From Forficula auricularia (lineage: Eukaryota; Arthropoda; Insecta; Dermaptera; Forficulidae): a stretch of 64,000 nucleotides of DNA. The position numbers were made by a program, and so were the translations under genes. The notes under the pieces were generated by a model. It ran no database searches. It was not told the DNA's origin and was given only the letters and a program-made list of their open reading frames with translations. Below are positions 11,481-22,720 of the stretch, in pieces (the stretch's first letter is position 1; each line of letters begins with the position of its first letter). Location of the stretch: assembly GCA_024734495.1 (NCBI GenBank), contig JALMQS010000032.1, positions 1,320,464-1,384,463 on the forward strand. Direction: 5' to 3'.

Positions 11481-12219
11481 AAAACTTGAGAATTTTCGTA
11501 GTTATAGTATTTAAAATTTTTAAAAGTCAATATCATGGCTACTACCAATTGTTCGTTCCATGAGTAAAGTCGTAGTTCGACGTCAAAAAAAATTTACAAA
11601 TTATCTTCACATTATTCCATATAAAAAAGTAGAAAAGAAAAGTCAGAGGGTATACATAATAGCTTCTCTGTTTTCAGAAGTTAAAATGGAAGTAAAAAAA
11701 AAACTTTTAATCCTTACCGAAAATCATTTTAAAAGTTTCCCTTTTCTCGACATTATTTAACTTAAATTTTATTATTAATCAGCTAATATATTCAAAAGGC
11801 TTTTCTTTTATCACGAGAGACTCTATTTATATAAAACTTTTTTATTCTATTTTATTAATTTTTTTCTCTTTTTATTGCAAATCCAATATAAATGTATGGA
11901 ATATTCTTGCAAAGTTTGGTAAAGAGTATGAGTGACAGCATTACGGGCGAAGGGCGGGAGACGAACGAAGTTGATTCTAATATAATTTACTCGTTTTTTC
12001 TTTCCTTTTTTATATATAAAAAATATCTTTGGAAATAAAAGAACAACCTACTTAGTAGGGATTAATTTTAGATTTTTCTTTCTTATTTTCCCATTCTGTT
12101 TAAGAAATTTCCAAGTGACAAATTAGAGTGTTTTTTCAGGCAGTGTTGAATGTGTAGGTAAGTGATATGCTGCTATGGCAAGATAAATAAATCGAGTTCA
12201 CCCTAAAAATTATAAAAAA
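11481..12219. other. AT-rich intergenic DNA
   Basis: A 66-codon open frame at 11560-11760 is lysine-rich low-complexity sequence with no recognisable domain, and is not called as a gene. Confidence 0.5.
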
Positions 12220-12398
12220 TAAAATAAGGGGCCTCCTTTGAAAAAATTTCAAGATTTTGATAGTAATTCAAAAATTAATTCCTTTGAGATAGTAACTTTA
12301 TTTCGAAGAAAAAAATATTAATTGATTAGAATTTTTGAAAAAAAATACGGGGTTGATCTAAAAAGAATTTCAAAAAGTGACATAATGGTCCCCTTTTG

Positions 12399-12661
12399 CA
12401 AGGGCGTGCCCATGATTTGAGCTAGGGGTGGCAGCTTATATTAGTTTTTGAGAGAGAGGGGGCGCGTTCTCGAAATAATATGTAGTTTATAAGTTTAATT
12501 TTAAAAAATTTTATTTAAAAAGACACTATGAATAAAAATGGATTAGGGGAAATATTTTTACAAGTTCTAATTTTTAGTTGCCAACATAATAGACTTTATT
12601 TCTTGTTCTTGGGGAGGGGGGACAGCTGCCTCCACCCAGCCCCTAGATGGGCACGCCCTTG
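12399..12661. mobile_element. hAT-like MITE with 8-bp target duplication
   Basis: The ends CAAGGGCGTGCCCAT and ATGGGCACGCCCTTG are perfect inverted repeats, extended by AGGGG/CCCCT blocks. The left flank CCCTTTTG (12391-12398) is repeated at the right as CCCTTTTT(G) from 12662, an 8-bp duplication with one slipped T. The element is 263 bp and non-coding. An 8-bp duplication and a CA..G terminus are typical of hAT elements. Confidence 0.7.
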
Positions 12662-13200
12662 CCCTTTTTGAAGAAATTTTTCTTTCTATTAAAAATTTAA
12701 AAAATATAAAGGCTTCCGTCTTTAAAGAAATTTCTAGAATTTTAATAAAAATATAAATTTGGAATGCATAGTGAAATTTAATTTATTTCAAGATTATATT
12801 ATTATTAAAGAAAAAAATATAATTTGATTAGAATCTTTGAAAAAAAAAAACCGTCGCCTTTTACACTATGACAAATTCCAAAATAAGATAAAAGGTTTAC
12901 CCCTTTGAAAATAATTCTGAATTGGATAGAAATATAAAATCTTGATCAATAGAAAAAAAAATTGTTTTTATTTCAATAAAGTATGAAGAAGAGTGAAAAA
13001 ATATAATTTGATTAGAATAATTCACAAAAGTCGGGTTTGATTTAGACTAAGACAAAATTGAAAATGTGTTATAAGGATCCCCCTTTGAAGAAATTTCAGG
13101 ATTTTGGGAGGAATATAAAATTTCAATCCATTGATAAATTGACTTTATTTGAAGATTGTGTTTTTAAGAAAATTGAAAAAAATATTTAATTTAAATAGAA

Positions 13201-13295
13201 TTAATTAAATTAATCTTAAGAAAATTCAAAGAGAAATTCAAAGATGTTTTTATAAAGCGAAATCTAGAGAGTTTTCTTAAGATTAATTTAATTAA
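13201..13295. repeat. Perfect 24-bp inverted repeat (hairpin)
   Basis: Arms 13201-13224 and 13272-13295 are exact reverse complements around a 47-base loop. It lies inside the ~178-bp array and probably belongs to an inserted MITE. Confidence 0.7.
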
Positions 13296-14120
13296 TTTGA
13301 TAATTTTCTATATTTGTATAAATATACTAGAAAAACAAATTTACTTATAATTTGTTAAAAATTCCGTTGAGTGGATTTGCTCGCGAGTTTACTCCGCGGA
13401 ATTCTAAATTAATTTAAATAGAATATTTGAAAAACATTCGATAAATTTTCAAAAAATGACATACTACTTTTAGTATCTCTTTGAATAAATTTCGAGATTT
13501 TGGTAGGGAAATAAAACTTCAATCAATAGGTAAATTGACTTTATTTTAAGAGAATATTCTAAAGAAATATTAAAAAATATTTATAATGTGACAAGAATCT
13601 TTGAAAAAAAGTCTGCTTTTGGCGGATGAAAAGTATTAAAAAGTGACATAAAGGCCCCCCTTTGAAGAATTTTCTGGAGTAAAAGTTATAGAAAAGATCA
13701 AGAGATTAGCTAATGGCTCTTATGCAAATTTTTATTTACGCACTCATTTCAAAAAAACGTGTTTGATTTTGGAAATGAATATATATATATTTTAACTGGG
13801 ATAACTCCCGTATATCTAATGAAATAAAAAAAAATAATATTTTTATATATATAAGACAAGCATACACACACAACGTCTCACTTTTTAAGTTTCCTCCGCT
13901 CGTAAATCTGATTGGCTACCTCTCTCTTTATTGCCCTATAGATATAATTTCAAATATATATTATTTTAAAACATTGATTTGTAATTAAAAAAGTTCTCAA
14001 AAAAGCAATTTTTGTAATAAAATTTAAAAAATAAAATATAATGACGTGTAGGATTTTGTTTAGATTTGTTCTTTAAAGAAAATGACTATATAGTATATTA
14101 TTTAGGTAAATATATATATA

Positions 14121-14215
14121 CGAGCTGCTCCAGGCGTGCCTTCGGCACGCCCTCTACAGCTCGTCCCTCCGGGCAGGTGGCCCTGGCGGGCGGCGTCTCT
14201 GCATGTGATTATTAG
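14121..14215 (+). other. GC-rich structured block, copy 1
   Basis: CGAGCTG...CAGCTCG (7 bp) encloses GGCGTGCC-TTC-GGCACGCC (8 bp; can be drawn with a C(TTCG)G tetraloop), followed by CCCTCCGGGCAGGTGGCC and GGCGGGCGGCGTCTC. The minus-strand relative at 53316-53394 keeps the architecture, but its outer stem is CGAGCTT/AAGCTCG, a compensatory change. Its function is unknown. Confidence 0.6.
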
Positions 14216-14897
14216 GTTTGTAATATATATTTGTAATATTTTGCCTCCTCTTTCGCCCCCACGCACTCATTTTGGCTATTGATTTTTACAGCATACATTA
14301 TATATAGTCTTAAAAACTAACATTACAAAATTTGATCTATATCCGAGAGAGTATTAATTTTTTGCCCCCACTCACATTTTGGGAGGTTGAAATTATTTTT
14401 TAGATATTTGCAAATAAATAACTCTCAGTTTTCTAAAGAGCAAATGTACTAAAAAGGTAAAACCCACTCACATTTTGGATAGTTGGGAGTCGAATTTCAA
14501 AAAAATCCTGAAATTTCTTTTTAGATATTTGTATTTAGAATTTTATTAAGTAAAAATCAAGTAGATAAATTATCGTTCTTAATTGAAAATGCATAATTAG
14601 TGCAAACACATTACAAAGATATTTTGTCCCTTTTGACCCCTTTAGGGTTTGAATTTCAAAAATTCATGAAATAAGTTTTTATATATTTTAATTTAGTATT
14701 TTTATAAGTAAAAAACAAATAGATATTTTATCGTCCTTAAGAGATATCGCATAATCAGTGAAAATACACTTTGCCCCCTTTGACCTCTTTAGGGGTCGAA
14801 TTTCGAAAAATCCTTTCTTAGTGAGCCCCTATGTCATAGATGTAATATCATCTCCAAATTTTATGTTTCTAAGTCCAGTGGTTCTGGCTGTTTTGAT

Positions 14898-14949
14898 GAT
14901 GAGTGAGTGAGTGAGTGACTGAGTGACTGAGTGAGTGAGTGAGTGAGTG
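14898..14949. repeat. (GTGA)n microsatellite
   Basis: GAGT/GTGA tetranucleotide repeats with two GACT interruptions. Confidence 0.9.
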
Positions 14950-15013
14950 TATCGGGCAAAGAATTTTATATATATATATATATATATAGATTATTTAGGT
15001 AAATATATATATA

Positions 15014-15600
15014 TATATTTTTTGAAAAATGAAAATATTAATATGCTTCGCGTAAGTATAAAGAAAACAAATTAATTTTTTTATTATTAGTATTATTTTT
15101 TTTGTTTTCATATTCTGAAACTTTCTCGTTGAGGAGCAAGCAATAAATTCCAATCTCTCTACCAAGTTTCTTATCACAATATTATTAGACTATAAAACGG
15201 AAATGAACGATTCCCTGTGGGTGGCAGATCACTAATATTTTTCATAGCTAAATAAAAATATTATCAAGAGATTAGCTTGCCAAAAATCCAAAAAATTTGA
15301 ATCGGTCTCTTATTCATCGACTCGAAATGAATAATCGCCTTTATGATGAATCAAATAAATTACTTTTAATTTACGATCTCGTATTTGATTAGTCGTAAAG
15401 TTATAAGAAGTACCTTTTTATATTTTGGATAAATAAATGATTTATTGCCATAACAGGTATTTATTTTAAAATGAACTAAGAAGCAGTGTACCTTGTATTA
15501 TGAAAATCTTACTAGGTATGTAATCTATAATTTTCTTGATGTGTAAATTGATTGATGCTAATTTCATGCATCATGGATTAATTATTATTTATTTAACAAT
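15014..15600. other. AT-rich intergenic DNA
   Basis: No gene or repeat was recognised. Confidence 0.5.
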
Positions 15601-15619
15601 ATTTTTCATTTTGTGGGTT

Positions 15620-15828
15620 TTAAAAACATGTAATGCTCATTCCTACATTTTTGACTGAATTGTACCCCCAGGTATTGATGACAATGACATGGCCCAACCA
15701 GTTATCTTAAAATCGGAGTTAGTGTCATACCTGTGAACGATCGCAGAATAAGTCGATCGAAACGTCGGAGTTGATTGTATTCATTATTTGTGTTCAATAA
15801 ATAATTATAATTAATTATGTTTGATTTT
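15620..15828 (+). mobile_element. One-armed copy of the 3084-3658 palindrome family
   Basis: It shares ACATGTAATGCTCA near its start and ACGATCGCAGAATAAGTCGA, CGATCGAAACGTCG and AATAAATAATTATAATTAAT at its end with the right arm of the palindrome at 3421-3658. The middle is unrelated or diverged. Confidence 0.65.
15729..15770 (+). ncRNA. Degenerate hammerhead-like motif
   Basis: CTGTGAA (core altered), C, a GATCG/CGATC stem II, GAAAC and GTC. Stem I pairing is not visible. Related to the motif at 3532-3577. Confidence 0.3.
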
Positions 15829-16055
15829 TTTTTGAAGTAATTTATGACGCAGTTTAATAGTAAAAAACCTCTTTGAGGACGTCATTTCATGATCGATTAA
15901 TTTCCCATAGATTCTTGATTTAGTAGTCTAATAGTTTTTCTGTATTTTTCTATTTTTTAACTAAAATGATAGGTCCTTCAATAAAAATATTTTTTCAAAA
16001 TTTAATTTCAATAGATATATCAATTTTTGAGAGGAAACGGAACAACAATATTAAG

Positions 16056-16222
16056 GGGCCAGTTGTAGGTATGTCGGTTGGTAAAGACTTTATAAAAGTT
16101 GACAAAAGGCAAAACACGAACTTTCATCTGATTGGCCATCCCGCCGGGCACAAGGTGAATTCTAAGGTTTTACCTTTTGTCAACTTTTACAAAGACTTTA
16201 GCAACGGACATACAACTGGCCC
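16056..16222. mobile_element. PIF/Harbinger-like MITE, copy 1
   Basis: Termini GGGCCAGTTGTA and CAACTGGCCC, with long internal complementarity (AAAGACTTT, GTTGACAAAAGG, AGAATTCACCTTGTG-type blocks). The flanks are TAA (left, one G away) and TGA (right). It is one of four copies here whose flanks fit a 3-bp TNA duplication, the signature of PIF/Harbinger. An open frame across it is the palindrome read through, not a gene. Confidence 0.65.
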
Positions 16223-16243
16223 TGAGTGTTATATTAAACGATC

Positions 16244-16288
16244 ACTAACGAAGTTTCGCTGTTTTATTACAGCTTCTTCAGGCTCTAA
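16244..16288 (-). ncRNA. Hammerhead-like motif, left arm
   Basis: Minus strand: AGC, CTGAAGA (exact), A, a GCTGT/ACAGC stem II, GAAAC, TTC (expected GTC), then GTTAG. Only the cleavage triplet deviates. Confidence 0.4.
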
Positions 16289-16315
16289 GAAACAAATACA
16301 TTCAAATTACCTACT

Positions 16316-16366
16316 ATTATAGAGCCTGAATAAGATGTAATAATACAGCGAAACGTCGCTATTGAT
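16316..16366 (+). ncRNA. Hammerhead-like motif, right arm
   Basis: AGC, CTGAATA (one change in the core), AGA, TGT/ACA, GCGAAAC, GTC, GCT. AGC/GCT can form stem I. It has the intact GTC that the left arm lacks, but a damaged CTGANGA box. Confidence 0.4.
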
Positions 16367-16420
16367 CGTTTGATATAACACTTAGTATTGTTGTTCCTTT
16401 TATTCTGAAAAATTGATATT

Positions 16421-17870
16421 TCTCTCTTATTATGGAGCTGAATAACAAAAATGAAATCTAATTTTAATTTTTTACTATATTTTTTAAATCTATATGAAAT
16501 GCTCATTTTTAAATAAAAGAATAATTATTGTGAAAGTGAAATTTTAATTGAAATCGAATCAAAATCGAAATAAAGTTAATCATAAGAAGGGAGGGCCCCT
16601 TTTTAAAATTTTCTAGCTTAATGTAGAAGGTGAAAAAAAGTTATTTTTCAAGATATTTTAACGAAATTATATTTTTTATATCTATAGATGATATACAATT
16701 AAAGAAAAGAAACATTTTCGTCGAAGTAAAATTTTATTTTGTTTATCAAAATGGAAAAAAATTTATAAGGTGGTGCTTTAATTATTTATCCTTCATAACG
16801 ATACTAGAATAGCTTCTCGGAAAACTAGACATTTTTTATGCTCTTTTCAATTCTATCTAGAGTTTTACGGTCTCCAAGCCAATACAGTAAACAGCAGAAA
16901 TTAACTTTGTGTAAACATACCATAATTTATCTTAATCTTCAATTTAATTAATTTTCTTGCTTCTGGTTGAATTATATAGAAAAAAATTATATTTTAAATT
17001 GGTTTAGGTGAAGGATCCCTATTAAGTAAAAAAGATCAGAGCTCCTTCGTTAAGATATCGTCTTTACGAAAATTAAGGGTGCATCTCTACCATCATCAAT
17101 CCTTAAATCTTCTCCCCTTTCATAACTCACCCCCAGGAACTTACCCTTACTCTCTCACTAAACACACACATATATATACACTAACTCGGCTCCTTTTGGA
17201 TTCTCTAACTTTGATAACCATCTATGAAATTTGCACGAATATACTAATAGTCTCGTGTATATTTAACTATATATGTATATATATCTCTATATATTATTTC
17301 TCTGTGTAAATTGTCATGGGAAATGCAACTTGTAAGATGATGATACATATTTAAAAGTTATTTACATAGAATATATACAGGAGGGATAAGAGAGTGGAAA
17401 AGTGGTTTTGCCAAATACGAGGTAGAGAGCTTAAGAAGAAGGGCTTAGTTGGTTAATTAGGATCGAATTATCTTTGCAGGAAAAAAAATTAGGACGAAGG
17501 GAAATTAAAAACTAGTTTAAAAAATAAAAATAAAATTTCACTAAAAGTCTTATTTTCGCTCAAGTAACTTCACAACTAAATTAGTTTAACTGCTAGTTTA
17601 GTTAATCTACTGGTTAAATACTAGTCTCGTTGTTTTTATTTTTATTTATCTTTTAAATTTTAATTTAACATTAACACTTCAATAGATTTTTTCAAAGAAT
17701 ATATTATTCCTTTATATCTTCATTTAAATATAAAAACTGAACTATGTGTCTTGTCAAGATTTCGATTTAAATTTTAAGTAAAAATTTACCTACGAGACTG
17801 AAGTTTGCAGATGATTTAGGGGAAATTTTACTTAGAGAAAGTGGTGTAGGTTTTAGGTGAAACATGATAT
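16421..17870. other. AT-rich intergenic DNA
   Basis: No supported gene. Open frames of 60-76 codons here are low-complexity or made of AT-rich simple sequence. Confidence 0.5.
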
Positions 17871-17872
17871 TA

Positions 17873-17988
17873 ATTAATAAAGTAAAGGGTATAATAGTTT
17901 CACAGTGAATGAAATAAAACTCAAAAGAGGCTTTATACAAACTCGATTTCATTCACTGTGAATCTATACACCCTTTACTTTATTAATT
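17873..17988. repeat. ~42-bp inverted repeat (hairpin)
   Basis: AATAAAGTAAAGGGT and TTCACAGTGAATGAAAT on the left are mirrored by ATTTCATTCACTGTGAA and ACCCTTTACTTTATT on the right around a ~32-base loop. MITE-like; an open frame across it is spurious. Confidence 0.7.
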
Positions 17989-18037
17989 TAGGGGAAAAGA
18001 ATCAAAGTTTTTTCCTTTAAGGTTGCTCGGACATTAA

Positions 18038-18234
18038 GGGCCAGTTATATGTCGTTTTGATAAAAATCTTTTTAAACGTTGACAAAAGGTAGCTTAAAAT
18101 TCACCTTGTGCCCGGTGTGATGGCCAATCGGTGGCCATTTTTCATCCTGATTGGCCACCCCCTCGGGCTGGGTGAAATATTCTAAGACTTCTTGTTCTGC
18201 CAACGTTTGAAGAGTTGTTCTCTACAACTGGCCC
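18038..18234. mobile_element. PIF/Harbinger-like MITE, copy 2
   Basis: Ends GGGCCAGTTATATGTCG and CTACAACTGGCCC. TAA lies at 18035-18037 and again at 18236-18238 (one extra C on the right). Internal complementarity as in the other copies. Confidence 0.7.
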
Positions 18235-18239
18235 CTAAG

Positions 18240-21200
18240 GCAATGTTGGATTAAAAATGTGAATTTTTAATATGTTATTAATCGATAACAAACCCCGTAT
18301 AAATATTTTTTGAAAAGATCTGACCCAAGGGTTTTCGTGTAATTAATTATTAAAAATCGGACTTTAACGTAGTGAATAGGAATGTTGACTGAAATCATAT
18401 ATTTCGATTAATCTAGCGGCCTAGCAAATCGTATGATGAGAAAAAAAAAAAACTTTTTTATTTATATTGAATAAAATTATCGTAATTTTCTTAAAAATAA
18501 AATTTCTGGCTGCTAGGTTTTTAAATCTAAATGATTGAAAATATCAGTCATACTTAAAAATAAATAATCTGCAATATTCAGATCAAAAGACTATTTATTA
18601 TTATATTTATTAATTAATTATTTCATATTTCTGATTAAAAATGATGTTATTATCAATTAAATAAGTTATGTGTCATCAGTTGTCTGTAAAGTCAGTTTTA
18701 TGACAAATAATTCGTTGTCATTATCATAAGCATCTTGTTCGATGGTACTTTCTTATGACGTTGTCATTCATCCTCCTCAACCGACTTCCCCGAACAACCG
18801 ATTTTTTATAAAAATATGGTTCAGTGTTTTAAATTTACAAAATACTTGAGATAAAATTGTATTGTTTTTAAAATTTCTACTCGACTGTTAAAATTTAATT
18901 TTTGATTTTTCATTATTTTATAATATAAATTTTGTATTGACATTATTTCTTTCAGCAAGTAAACTGAATAAAGTTGTTGTTCAATTAGTTACTTAATTAT
19001 TTTTAAATTAACAATGTAAATTTGTTGTAAAAAATGGCAAATTTTGAATGTTCTTATTAAAATATTGAACAAATTATGACAACCAATCTAAATTTGAAAT
19101 TTCAGAAATTGGAAACATGTTTCAAAATTACTGTAACTGTAACTTTTAAAAGCCCGCCCTCCAATCTACGTAAAACTCAATTTCAACACTCTCAACACCT
19201 TCAAACCAAATGGTGCTCTCTACGAGCAGAACAACATATCAATCCTGTATTTTTATTACGTGCAGCCGGCTTCATCAATTATTAAATTTTATTTGGTCGA
19301 AAAATTTAGTTACTATTTATTTAGCAGAATTTTTAATGAACAAGCGCCAAGGTGGAATTATTTTCTGATCATTCCTAGGATTTGATCTTCACTTATTTCA
19401 ATTATTTGAAACTTGATATTGAAATTGGAGATGTATCTATATTTTTTATACTAATAAAACAAAAATCAAAAGAAAGACTTTCACTCTCTTGAATAGATTA
19501 GACTAGGAAAAACATAAAATTAATACCAAATACTTTATTCTTATTTAAGTATATAAAGGAATAATGCTTTGCTGATTTTACCTGCTTTGGGCAAATCAAC
19601 TATTTTAATCAAGCTTTAACTTAGTATTTAAAATCTTCACATTATCGCACTACTACTAAAGATGAATGTTTTCTTCAGTATTATGGATAATCGTTTTGTT
19701 ATAACGAAAGTTCTAAAATAAAAATAAAAAATAATATTAAAAAAATATAATAAATTCATTATTTTAGATAATTAACTTTTAAACGTTAAGTTTTAATTTT
19801 TTCTTAAAACAATTTAATGCGAAAATCAATAATAAATAATAATTTATGTTATTATATTAAAAATTATTTTATTATTTTAAAGAAAAATGAATTGATCACC
19901 GTGATTCAAAGACGATATACTCTCTCTTTAACCAACGCGTTTCATCGACTTTGAATCCCGCCAGAAAAGATATTTGAATTGATTGTCAATTTTCACATTA
20001 TTGATTAAACATTTATTTATTTTATTTAACTTTCGCGGTCAAAATTAACGAAAAAAGTAAAACTAACTTGTTAGAAAGTTAGTTGTTTCATAGTATACTA
20101 AATAGAAAAAATGAAAAATGATACAAAATAAAGAGCTTTTCTAGTTAGTAAGCTTACTTTTCATTCAAGAGATAGAGCAAAGTTCAAAATAAGTTGATTA
20201 TATTCCATTTTCATTTCAAACTAATAAAAATAATTTCTATAAATAATAACGAATATTATAAAAATTGTCGTTGATATTCTTTTGCGGTTCAAATTGCTTT
20301 AAATTCATTATTCATAAATTTCGAACTCTGAATTTGTTCCCTGAATACTCCATTAATAATGTATTCATCTTCATTATTTTTATTTTATTTTGAAATCACG
20401 CCCTATGAATAATATCTACATTATTAAAATCTTGAATTACAATGCTTCGACTAAAAAATTAAAAATGCTGAATCAATTAATCCACGTCATTTCTAGAGAA
20501 CAAGTTCTGTTATTTTTTAAAATTTTTCAAAAAAATAACTATATCTCTTTATTCACTGATCAAAATTTGGTGAATATAAAAGCCTATACAAGATCTACAC
20601 GATCTATAATAAATACGTAAAAATTATTTTTTCGGCTATATCTATGTAAATAGTACTAGTAGTTGTAAATAAGAAAAATAAATCGGCCAAAGTTCATTCT
20701 GTAATTAATCATGGTTTTTTATTCGGCTTATCTATTTTTATTAAGTCTACTATACATAATAATTTAAAAGTTTTCTCTTAAACAAGATAAAACGTTAATA
20801 ATTTTACTTTCTAAAAATATTCATAAACTTTCGCGAACAATATTTTGTTGTAATCGAAAAGTACACCGAGCTTTACTAGCTAACAAGAACGATGTTTTTA
20901 TGGTTGTTTTGCAGTTCAAACACATGAAAGTCAGAACCAACGATGAATCAACTATTTTAGACTATCTTCAACTTGGTTATTACGCCTATCATTTAGACCT
21001 AATATTAAAACATGAAAAGGATTTTAATTGATTAATTCCATTAAGGAGATAATATACTAATCGAAATGAACAACGAAAATAAAATCTGGCAAAAATCGAA
21101 TTTAAAAATAGATTCAAAAAATCAGAGCTTCTAATAAATGCGGATAGAGAAAAATAAATAAAATTTAATGATAAATATTTATTCTTGAGTTGAAATATGT

Positions 21201-21290
21201 TTAGTATTTATTTTACCCGATATAAAAAATACATCTGATACATCATGGATTATCAGGTATTCTTGAAAAGTTCTCCATTAATTATGATTA
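18240..21290. other. AT-rich desert
   Basis: About 3 kb of A/T-rich DNA with no supported gene. Short open frames (for example 19076-19285 and 20390-20620) show no domain, conserved motif or splice structure that can be recognised. It includes one decayed tRNA-like copy at 19885-19970. Confidence 0.5.
19885..19970 (-). pseudogene. Decayed tRNA-like sequence
   Basis: On the minus strand it starts CTGGCGGGAT and ends TCAATT then a T run, like the tRNA-like sequence at 4398-4482. GCGTTGGTTAAAG stands at the A-box position and TTTGAATCACG at the B-box. Both boxes are degraded. Confidence 0.35.
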
Positions 21291-21295
21291 GGTTA

Positions 21296-21530
21296 TTACT
21301 TTATCCAATGCAGCTTAATGGGTAAAAATGATATCGTAATCAAGTCTCTGCTGTAATGAGACTTCAAGATCATTAAAAATACAAGACCCGGACTCTGATA
21401 AAGTCTGAAATTATTGTCTTCGCATTAGGTTCGTTGTAAATGACGGTTTTCACAAGAATTACATGGGGTCTTGTCGAGAGGCCAAAAAGTGCAGTCCACA
21501 CCATTTAGTCTGTGTGCGGATGGATGGATT
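21296..21530 (+). repeat. Partial copy of the 'left-arm' repeat B
   Basis: It shares CTTTATCCAATGC, ACGGTTTT, AATTACATGGGGTCTTGTCG and AGAGGCCAAAAAGTGC with the fuller copies at 25440-25960 and 41070-41600. As in the 41 kb copy, it runs directly into the 118-bp units. Confidence 0.65.
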
Positions 21531-21860
21531 CTCATCTAATACTTGAAGGAATAACAATTCTACATTGGATTTTGGCATTTAGTTATTATTGGTAACCATT
21601 GCTGAACATGGAGGAATCGAATTAAATCAATTTGATGGATTCTCATCTATTCTTAAAGGAATAATAATTATACCTTGATTTTTGAAGTTTTGATTATTAT
21701 TAAATGTCAACATTGCTGAAGACATGGAGGAATCAACTAAATCAAAAATGTAATCGGAGTGCTTATCTATCCTAGAAGATAACTTTCTTGTCCATTTTGA
21801 TGTTTTTACTATTAATGGCAATCTTACTAAAAACATCGAAGAATCATTCAAATCATATTC
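21530..21860 (+). repeat. 118-bp repeat array, about three degenerate units
   Basis: Each unit starts GATTCTCATCTA and includes AGGAATAA, TGATTATTATT-type and CATTGCTGAA...CATGGAGGAATC blocks. Minus-strand open frames across it are not genes. Confidence 0.65.
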
Positions 21861-21889
21861 AAATTCTATTTTTGGTAAACAACAAGCTT

Positions 21890-22260
21890 GAATTGTTGTT
21901 TAGCATAAAGCCTGTCCTATAAGAAAATATTAAATTACTCTTAATCCTATTGCTATAAGCAAGATATGAGTTGTTAGTTATTTCCGATCTTATATATTTA
22001 GAGTTCTTAGAACTGGATTTTCTATTATTATTATCTAAATAGTTTCTCAGCGTGAACAATTTTTATTCGACTAAAACTCGTCTGAACTTGTCTTTCACCT
22101 GATTGAGCTCGAAGTTATACCAGACAGGGACGTCAAACAATTTCTATCCGCACTCTTTTCAGAAAAATCATTAATTTTAATTGTTCCTTGAAACTATGAA
22201 ACAATTTTATTTCATTTCGAGAACCAATATAGAAACAAAAAATGTTTACTGATACTAATT
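21890..22260 (+). repeat. Dispersed repeat family A, partial copy
   Basis: It shares TTATTTCCGATCTTATA, TTAGAGTTCTTA, TCTCAGCG.GAACAATTTTTA and CTAAAACTCGTCTG with 4895-5560. Confidence 0.6.
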
Positions 22261-22615
22261 TGAAAATTTAAAGTTCCTCCTGAAATTTGCGAGTCAAATT
22301 AACTATATATGTCATCTCTAAATGTTTGAAATTTTAGGGATGCACCGCATCCACAGCACCCATGGACACACTTTTCTTGCTATAGTACAGTATGATTCTC
22401 GCACCAAATCGGAAGTGTGTCATGATCAATTGTCCAGCAGAGAGGTCAAGGGGCGCCCCACATGGGACTTCATTTTCTTCAATTTTAAAATTTTTATATA
22501 TAAAAAAAAAAAAAAATTAATAAACATAAAAATGATAGATCTCAATAGCACAGAAGGGAGGGGGGGCGGTCCTTCTCAATCCCCCTCTGGATCCGCGCAT
22601 GATATAGTATAGGTA

Positions 22616-22720
22616 TGTTTATTTCCATCAAGCTAAGGACAACCTCATTGATTTCTCTTTATGAACCAACAACTCCACTACTCTCGGCAAAACAAAATCT
22701 TTTCGATTAAAAGTATTATA
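22616..22720 (-). mobile_element. GCCGAGAGTAGCAG family, short copy
   Basis: Reverse-oriented GCCGAGAGTAG...GAGTTGTTGG with the GGACAACCTC block and the TATGTTTATTT end at the other side. Like the 9126 copy, it lacks the central palindrome. Confidence 0.55.

Larger units (their letters stand above)
12225..13690. repeat. Degenerate ~178-bp tandem array, twice interrupted
   Basis: The marker CCCCTTTGAAGAAATTTC (with variants) recurs near 12230, 12388, 12663, 12898, 13076, 13471 and 13650. Uninterrupted neighbours are ~178 bp apart, and the blocks share GACTTTATTT and AATTTGATTAGAAT. A hAT-like MITE (12399-12661) and a hairpin-bearing insertion (about 13190-13430) explain the larger gaps. Confidence 0.6.
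14097..15013. mobile_element. 869-bp insertion flanked by 24-bp direct repeats
   Basis: ATTATTTAGGTAAATATATA plus TATA occurs at 14097-14120 and again at 14990-15013. Between them lies a segment that starts with a GC-rich structured block (14121-14215), continues with internally repeated AT-rich DNA (TTTGCCCCC..., CGAATTTC.AAAAATCC blocks near 14350, 14480, 14640, 14780), and ends in a (GTGA)n microsatellite and (AT)n. The long flanking duplication suggests target-primed retroelement insertion, but half of it is AT microsatellite, so its true length is uncertain. No open frame. Confidence 0.5.
16013..16420. mobile_element. Palindromic element carrying a Harbinger-like MITE
   Basis: Outer arms: ATATATCAATTTTTGAGAGG and GGAACAACAATA at 16013-16052, mirrored at about 16385-16420; inner arms GTGTTATATTAAACGATCA at 16226 and the mirror near 16370-16382. 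The MITE at 16056-16222 interrupts the left arm only. Near the centre each arm ends in a hammerhead-like motif, the two motifs being separated by ~28 bases. Confidence 0.6.
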
